Shown here in pieces: positions 60,277-64,000 of a DNA stretch of 64,000 nt. The stretch covers positions 186,001 through 250,000 of the forward strand of contig CAMDFX010000003.1 in assembly GCA_945897805.1 (NCBI GenBank), given 5' to 3'. Every line of letters starts with the position of its first letter. Position 1 is the first letter of the stretch. The stretch is from Chryseobacterium gleum (GTDB taxonomy: Bacteria > Bacteroidota > Bacteroidia > Flavobacteriales_D > Crocinitomicaceae). The translations under genes were made by a program, and so were the position numbers. A model generated the notes under the pieces. The model did no database searches and was not told the DNA's origin. It was given only the letters and a program-made list of their open reading frames with translations.

Positions 60277-60711
60277 ATGAGCGAATTACAAAATCATCCA
60301 TTGATTCAAAAATATTCCGATTTCAATCAATTTGGAAAATTAATTGGTATGAATTGCAAGGTGATTTCAGCGGGAAATATTGAATATTACCTAACAATCG
60401 ATACAAAACATTTGGCAACTCCAAATGCTGCTCATGGCGGTGTTGTTGCTGCGCTTATAGATGCTGCTCTTGGTGTAGCTGGTCTAAGTTCCGTTTGCGA
60501 AATTGATAAAGTGGTTTCAACTTTGGAAATGAGCGCACATTTTTTATTGCCGGCTTTATTGGGCGACTCATTAATCGCATTTGCTTCAGTTATTTCAAAA
60601 GGAAATCGCATTTTGGTCATTGAAGCCAAAGTTTTTAACCAGAAAAATCAGTTAATTGCCACAGGAAATGGCACTTTCAATGCTTATCCGAAAGAAAAAG
60701 CGGGTTTGTAG
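60277..60711 (+). CDS. PaaI-family hotdog thioesterase
   Basis: 144 residues. The hotdog fold signature is NAAHGGVVAALIDAALGVAG, with TLEMSAHFLLPALLGD and GNRILVIEAKVFNQKNQLIATGNGTF. It hydrolyses acyl-CoA; the acyl group is unknown. It starts 9 bases after mscS. A DHNA-CoA thioesterase role beside menB is possible but unproven. Confidence 0.9.
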   Translation: MSELQNHPLIQKYSDFNQFGKLIGMNCKVISAGNIEYYLTIDTKHLATPNAAHGGVVAALIDAALGVAGLSSVCEIDKVVSTLEMSAHFLLPALLGDSLIAFASVISKGNRILVIEAKVFNQKNQLIATGNGTFNAYPKEKAGL

Positions 60712-60721
60712 ATCTGCATCG

Positions 60722-60745
60722 GAATATCGGAATATTCCGATATTC
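60722..60745. repeat. Perfect 24-base palindrome between convergent genes
   Basis: GAATATCGGAAT with its exact reverse complement ATTCCGATATTC, ending inside the last codons of the minus-strand gene (stop at 60744). It can form a hairpin but lacks a T-run, so termination is uncertain. Confidence 0.6.
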
Positions 60746-61679
60746 ATTCGCTCCAAATTTCATTCACACCAGCTTGAAAATAAAATTTAGATTTTTTGAC
60801 TTGAGACTTATCAAAAATAGGTTTTCCTTCCGCATTCAATCTTGGATAATGTGGCGTTTTTCGATCAATATTTTTAGGTAAAATCAACAAATCATGCGCA
60901 AATCGATTTTGTGTTGCGTGGCGAATATGCTCGCTGTCAATGCCAATCTTAAAGCTAGCATTCTGTTTTTGAAGGAAATTACGATTAAATCCTACCGACA
61001 AAATCCCATGACTCATTTTGCCATAAGGTAGATTTTCAAGATTTCTATAACCACTTGGACATTTGGGCAAAGGAGTTTTGTTCCAAAATGAATTGGCAGT
61101 TTCTCCTGTCCAAAGATTTAGATTGGTGAAGAATTTCCAATCTTGGTATCTGTAATTTAATTGAATAATTCCTGTTCTAAATCTATCTTTGCCTTGGCCT
61201 CCAAAAACATCATTTTCAAAAAGAAATGAAAAATAATTGAGGTGCAATCCCCAACCTCCCGAACGCTGTGAAGTTCCTGCTTGGTCGAAATACCAAATGT
61301 AATTATAGCCAAGACCTTTGGAGAAATCGGTTTGATGATTCAATGCATCAATCTGAAAATCTGGTGTAACATTCTTTTTTCCTGCACATAAGATCAATCC
61401 CGCAGCATTTCTATTTTCCCAAAAATGTGTGCGATTTCCTAAACTTGAGAAATTATATTTCAATTGTGAAGAAACATTGACTTGGTAAAAGAAATCGTTG
61501 CAATACAAGTTGCCGGAAATTCCCACTGCATTGATGTGAGATCCAAATTGGACAACAGCTCCAAATTGAAAACCAAAAGAGGGCGATGATTCAAACTGTC
61601 CGAAGGAAAAGGTAATTTCCCAACAAAGAAAAATTGAAATCAACAAGCTGGTTTTTATTTGTGACAATTTTAAAATCAT
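60744..61679 (-). CDS. Secreted protein, possibly related to the bacterial toxin 23 family
   Basis: 311 residues with a signal peptide (LLISIFLCWEITFSFG). The mature part is rich in aromatic residues and short strands (FLFENDVFGGQGKDRFRTGIIQLNYRYQDWKFFTNLNLWTGE), which resembles the conserved core of proteins annotated 'polymorphic toxin type 23', but also outer-membrane-barrel-like sequences. The resemblance is from memory and no toxin delivery domain (RHS, VgrG or T9SS tail) or immunity gene is adjacent. Function should be treated as unknown. Confidence 0.55.
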   Translation of the reverse strand: MILKLSQIKTSLLISIFLCWEITFSFGQFESSPSFGFQFGAVVQFGSHINAVGISGNLYCNDFFYQVNVSSQLKYNFSSLGNRTHFWENRNAAGLILCAGKKNVTPDFQIDALNHQTDFSKGLGYNYIWYFDQAGTSQRSGGWGLHLNYFSFLFENDVFGGQGKDRFRTGIIQLNYRYQDWKFFTNLNLWTGETANSFWNKTPLPKCPSGYRNLENLPYGKMSHGILSVGFNRNFLQKQNASFKIGIDSEHIRHATQNRFAHDLLILPKNIDRKTPHYPRLNAEGKPIFDKSQVKKSKFYFQAGVNEIWSE

Positions 61680-61773
61680 TCAAAACAAATTTAGGAAATA
61701 TCCATAGATTAATCCGCTGAAACAAAAATAAAGCCATCTATACTGAAGTTGAAAAATAACTCGTTTAAGCGTT

Positions 61774-61781
61774 TATCTTTG
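61774..61781 (+). promoter_or_regulatory. TAnnTTTG box immediately upstream of the lytS-like gene
   Basis: TATCTTTG ends only 5 bases before ATG 61787, so the transcript would be leaderless if this box is used. Confidence 0.35.
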
Positions 61782-61786
61782 TTGAT

Positions 61787-62824
61787 ATGCAAACATCCAA
61801 ATTTCTTTATTGGGGCGCTCAACTTGGTGGTTGGTTCGTGTATGGAATGCTAACAATTCTAGCAACTTACGCTGACAATCCAACTAAAATGAACGCGCAA
61901 TTTTGGATTTCCTTGTTACTGATGATAGCCTCTGGACTTGCAATAACACATTTAATGCGCTTGTTTTTATTAAGAAGAAATTGGCTCAGACGTAAATTCA
62001 GTCCACTTGTTCCAAGAATTTTAGCTGCCTCAATAGTTTGCGCCAGCGTTTTTGTAGCTCTGATTCAAGCCACATCTTGGATGTTGGAACGTGAAAATAC
62101 TTTTAGCAAATCTTTTTTTAATCTTGAACTTTTGATTGATATTTTGAGTTCCACTTTATTGATGATTTTATGGAATTCTATCTATTTTACGTACCATTTT
62201 TTTAAAAAATCAATCGATCAAGAATTGCATAATTTACAATTACAAGCTAGTCAAAATGAAATTGAATTGAAAACTTTGCGAACGCAATTAAATCCACATT
62301 TTTTATTCAATTCTTTAAATAGTATTCGAGCATTGATTGATTTAGATCCTTTAAAAGCCAAGCAATCAGTGACAACATTGTCAAATCTTTTGCGAAACTC
62401 TCTGGTTTTGGGAAAAAATGAATTTATCACTTTAGCCGAAGAATTGCAAATTGTAAAAAGTTATTTGGAACTTGAAAAAATCCGATTTGAAGAGCGTTTG
62501 GAAGTACATTGGGAAATTGATTCATCATTAAATGAAATTCTAGTTCCGCCATTTATTTTGCAAACACAAGCTGAAAATGCAATCAAACATGGAATTTCTA
62601 AAATTGTTGAAGGGGGAAAAGTTATCATTTCTACCAAACGAACAGCCGAAAATTGGATTGAGTTAATGGTTGTCAATTCTGGAGAATTGGGATTTCAGGT
62701 AGATATTGGAATTGGAATAGAGAATTCAAAAAGAAGATTAGATTTACAGTATAATGGCAATGCTTTATTTGAATTATTTCAAAAAGAAGAGCATGTTATT
62801 TGCAGCATAAAAATGAAGACATGA
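61787..62824 (+). CDS. LytS-type sensor histidine kinase
   Basis: 345 residues. Four N-terminal hydrophobic segments (about 5-25, 42-60, 78-98, 112-135), then a coiled coil and the His_kinase domain with the phosphoacceptor region LNPHFLFNSLNSIRALI, and an ATPase part with AENAIKHGISK and IGIGIENSKRRLDL. It senses an envelope signal and passes phosphate to the partner regulator. The stop overlaps the regulator start by 4 bases (ATGA). Confidence 0.93.
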   Translation: MQTSKFLYWGAQLGGWFVYGMLTILATYADNPTKMNAQFWISLLLMIASGLAITHLMRLFLLRRNWLRRKFSPLVPRILAASIVCASVFVALIQATSWMLERENTFSKSFFNLELLIDILSSTLLMILWNSIYFTYHFFKKSIDQELHNLQLQASQNEIELKTLRTQLNPHFLFNSLNSIRALIDLDPLKAKQSVTTLSNLLRNSLVLGKNEFITLAEELQIVKSYLELEKIRFEERLEVHWEIDSSLNEILVPPFILQTQAENAIKHGISKIVEGGKVIISTKRTAENWIELMVVNSGELGFQVDIGIGIENSKRRLDLQYNGNALFELFQKEEHVICSIKMKT

Positions 62825-63555
62825 GAGTTATAATCATTGATGATGAAAGATTGGCAAGAGAAGAATTAAAATCTTTGCTCAGTAAATTTAGTTTTATTGA
62901 AATAGTAGATGAAGCCAAAAATCCCGAGGAGGGAATTTCAAAAATCAAGGAGCATCAACCTGATTTAATATTTCTAGACATTCAAATGCCAGGAATGAAT
63001 GGATTTGACATGTTGAAAAAGTTAGATGAAATTCCAAAAGTTGTTTTTGTTACGGCTTACGATGAATTTGCATTGAAAGCATTTGAGGTGCAAGCATTAG
63101 ATTATTTATTAAAGCCTGTTGATCCAGAGAGATTGCATGAAACGATGCAGAAAATACAACAACCTGAAGATAATTTTGCCACCAAATTAAGTCCACAACA
63201 AGCTCAAAAAGAAAAGATTTTACAAGCTGGAGATAAAATATTCATCAAAGACGGTGAAAAATGCTGGTTCATTGATATTGCTGAAGTACGGATGTTTGAA
63301 TCTGATGGGAATTATGTAAAAGTATATTTTGATCGATTCAGACCATTGATTTTACGTTCTTTAAACAGTTTGGAAGACCGATTAGATCCAAAGTTGTTTT
63401 TCCGAGCAAATCGAAAATTCATTGTCAATTTGAATTGGATAAGCAGCGTTGAAAATTGGTTTAATGGTGGATTACAGGTTAGTTTGAAAGACGGAGAAAA
63501 AGTAGAAATTTCTCGCCGTCAAGCCATCAGATTTAAAGAATTAATGAGTTTATAA
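62821..63555 (+). CDS. LytTR-family response regulator
   Basis: 244 residues from ATG 62821 (ATGA overlap with the kinase); the frame is open 21 bases further but the receiver begins MRVIIIDDERLAREE. The phosphoacceptor is Asp 53 (IFLDIQMPGMNGFD); the conserved Lys is in LLKPVD. The LytTR DNA-binding domain starts near 140 (KIFIKDGEKCWFIDIAEVRMFESDGNYVKVYF, FFRANRKFIVNLNWISSV, EISRRQAIRFKEL). LytTR proteins bind short direct repeats; its targets are not evident in the window. Confidence 0.95.
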   Translation: MRVIIIDDERLAREELKSLLSKFSFIEIVDEAKNPEEGISKIKEHQPDLIFLDIQMPGMNGFDMLKKLDEIPKVVFVTAYDEFALKAFEVQALDYLLKPVDPERLHETMQKIQQPEDNFATKLSPQQAQKEKILQAGDKIFIKDGEKCWFIDIAEVRMFESDGNYVKVYFDRFRPLILRSLNSLEDRLDPKLFFRANRKFIVNLNWISSVENWFNGGLQVSLKDGEKVEISRRQAIRFKELMSL

Positions 63556-63561
63556 TTTCAG

Positions 63562-64000
63562 TTAAATCAAAGAAATATGGTCTTCATGGATTTCAACCAA
63601 TCTTTGTTTATACAAGTTGCCGAGTGCTTGCTTGAATGTTTTTTTGCTCATTCCTAAAGTATCACGAATAGCATCAGGATCACTTTTGTCTGTTAAACGC
63701 AGTTTTCCTTCGTTCTTTTCTAGGTATTTTAAGATGATTTCACTATTTGGTTCAATTTTCTGGAATCCAGGTTTTTCTAGTGAAATATCCAATTTTCCAT
63801 CTTCACGAACTTTGGTTACATAACCTTTGTAACGATCGCCACGTTTCAAAAATTTAAAAATATCGCTGTTGTAAATCAAGCCGCTGTAAGTGTCATTTAC
63901 TACAACATTTTTTCCTAAATCTGTTGTTTCACAGATTAATACATCTACTTCGTCTTTTTCCTTTACAACAATTAATTCTGTTTCAAAAAACTTTTTCACT
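63562..64000 (-). CDS. C-terminal part of a CvfB/YitL-like S1 RNA-binding protein (N-terminus outside window)
   Basis: The frame runs through the right window edge, so the 5' part is missing. The visible part has an S1-like strand set (YKGYVTKVREDGKLDISLEKPGF), then a winged-helix domain (NSEIILKYLEKNEGKLRLTDKSDPDAIRDTLGMSKKTFKQALGNLYKQRLVEI) as at the C-terminus of CvfB. Family members are about 280 residues, bind RNA and affect virulence or translation in Gram-positives. It is convergent with the LytTR regulator (stops 6 bases apart). Confidence 0.85.
   Translation of the reverse strand, partial: VKKFFETELIVVKEKDEVDVLICETTDLGKNVVVNDTYSGLIYNSDIFKFLKRGDRYKGYVTKVREDGKLDISLEKPGFQKIEPNSEIILKYLEKNEGKLRLTDKSDPDAIRDTLGMSKKTFKQALGNLYKQRLVEIHEDHISLI

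Overview
The window reads as chromosomal DNA of a member of the Bacteroidota, most likely order Flavobacteriales (a Crocinitomicaceae/Cryomorphaceae-like, Fluviicola-type genome; this placement is inference). The grounds are: AT-rich DNA; Por/type IX secretion (T9SS) C-terminal sorting domains of type A and of type B (gliding-motility-associated, CHU_C-like); Bacteroidota promoter boxes (TAnnTTTG); DUF3822 next to rsmD and coaD; and ribosome-binding sites that are poor or absent. No prophage, integrase, transposase, CRISPR array or rRNA operon is visible. The one RNA gene recognised is a tRNA-Leu(GAG).

Layout. 1-4.7 kb: the end of a T9SS type A exoprotein, a GNAT acetyltransferase, a secreted thioredoxin-fold protein without CxxC, and the coaD-rsmD-DUF3822 cluster. 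4.9-15 kb: a RecD-like helicase, a large secreted coiled-coil protein, a T9SS type A protein, an APC amino-acid permease with an unusual duplicated soluble insert, ffh, a YdcF-like protein and rplS. 15-19.3 kb: a small secreted protein followed by a 1228-residue type B adhesin. 19.3-31 kb: housekeeping genes (proline dehydrogenase, aroB, a DUF2459 protein, dnaX, a Smr protein, yaaA, nth, rluF) and a lipoprotein-like PEP-synthase relative. 31-35.2 kb: a 1331-residue CotH-kinase/lamin-tail T9SS type A protein, then the tRNA and a repeat-rich spacer. 35.6-43 kb: an ECF sigma/putative anti-sigma/Spy-like operon, rocD, five small membrane-protein genes and ettA. 43-50.9 kb: a GT-C membrane glycosyltransferase, VF530-type and DUF3820 small proteins, an envelope gene trio and pepD. 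51-56.2 kb: two tandem copies of a 'small secreted protein + giant type B adhesin' unit. 56.4-64 kb: an MBL-fold hydrolase, a BNR-type lipoprotein, menB, a MscS channel, a hotdog thioesterase, a secreted protein, a LytS/LytTR two-component pair and the end of a CvfB-like S1 protein.

Most notable. (1) dnaX is split by a -1 frameshift exactly at an 11-A run. The unshifted frame gives a 371-residue gamma-like protein, and the shifted frame continues into a normal Bacteroidota tau C-terminus. This is either programmed slippage or a homopolymer indel. (2) All three 'small secreted protein + type B adhesin' units are preceded by the same bipartite motif, GCAAC-N16/17-CGTC, which has the architecture of an ECF sigma-factor promoter. 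(3) Two of those units are a tandem duplication sharing a gap-free 401-codon 3' block and the promoter, while their N-termini are unrelated. (4) Several families of short dispersed or inverted repeats fill the intergenic regions. Gene functions come from motif recognition only; no database search was run.
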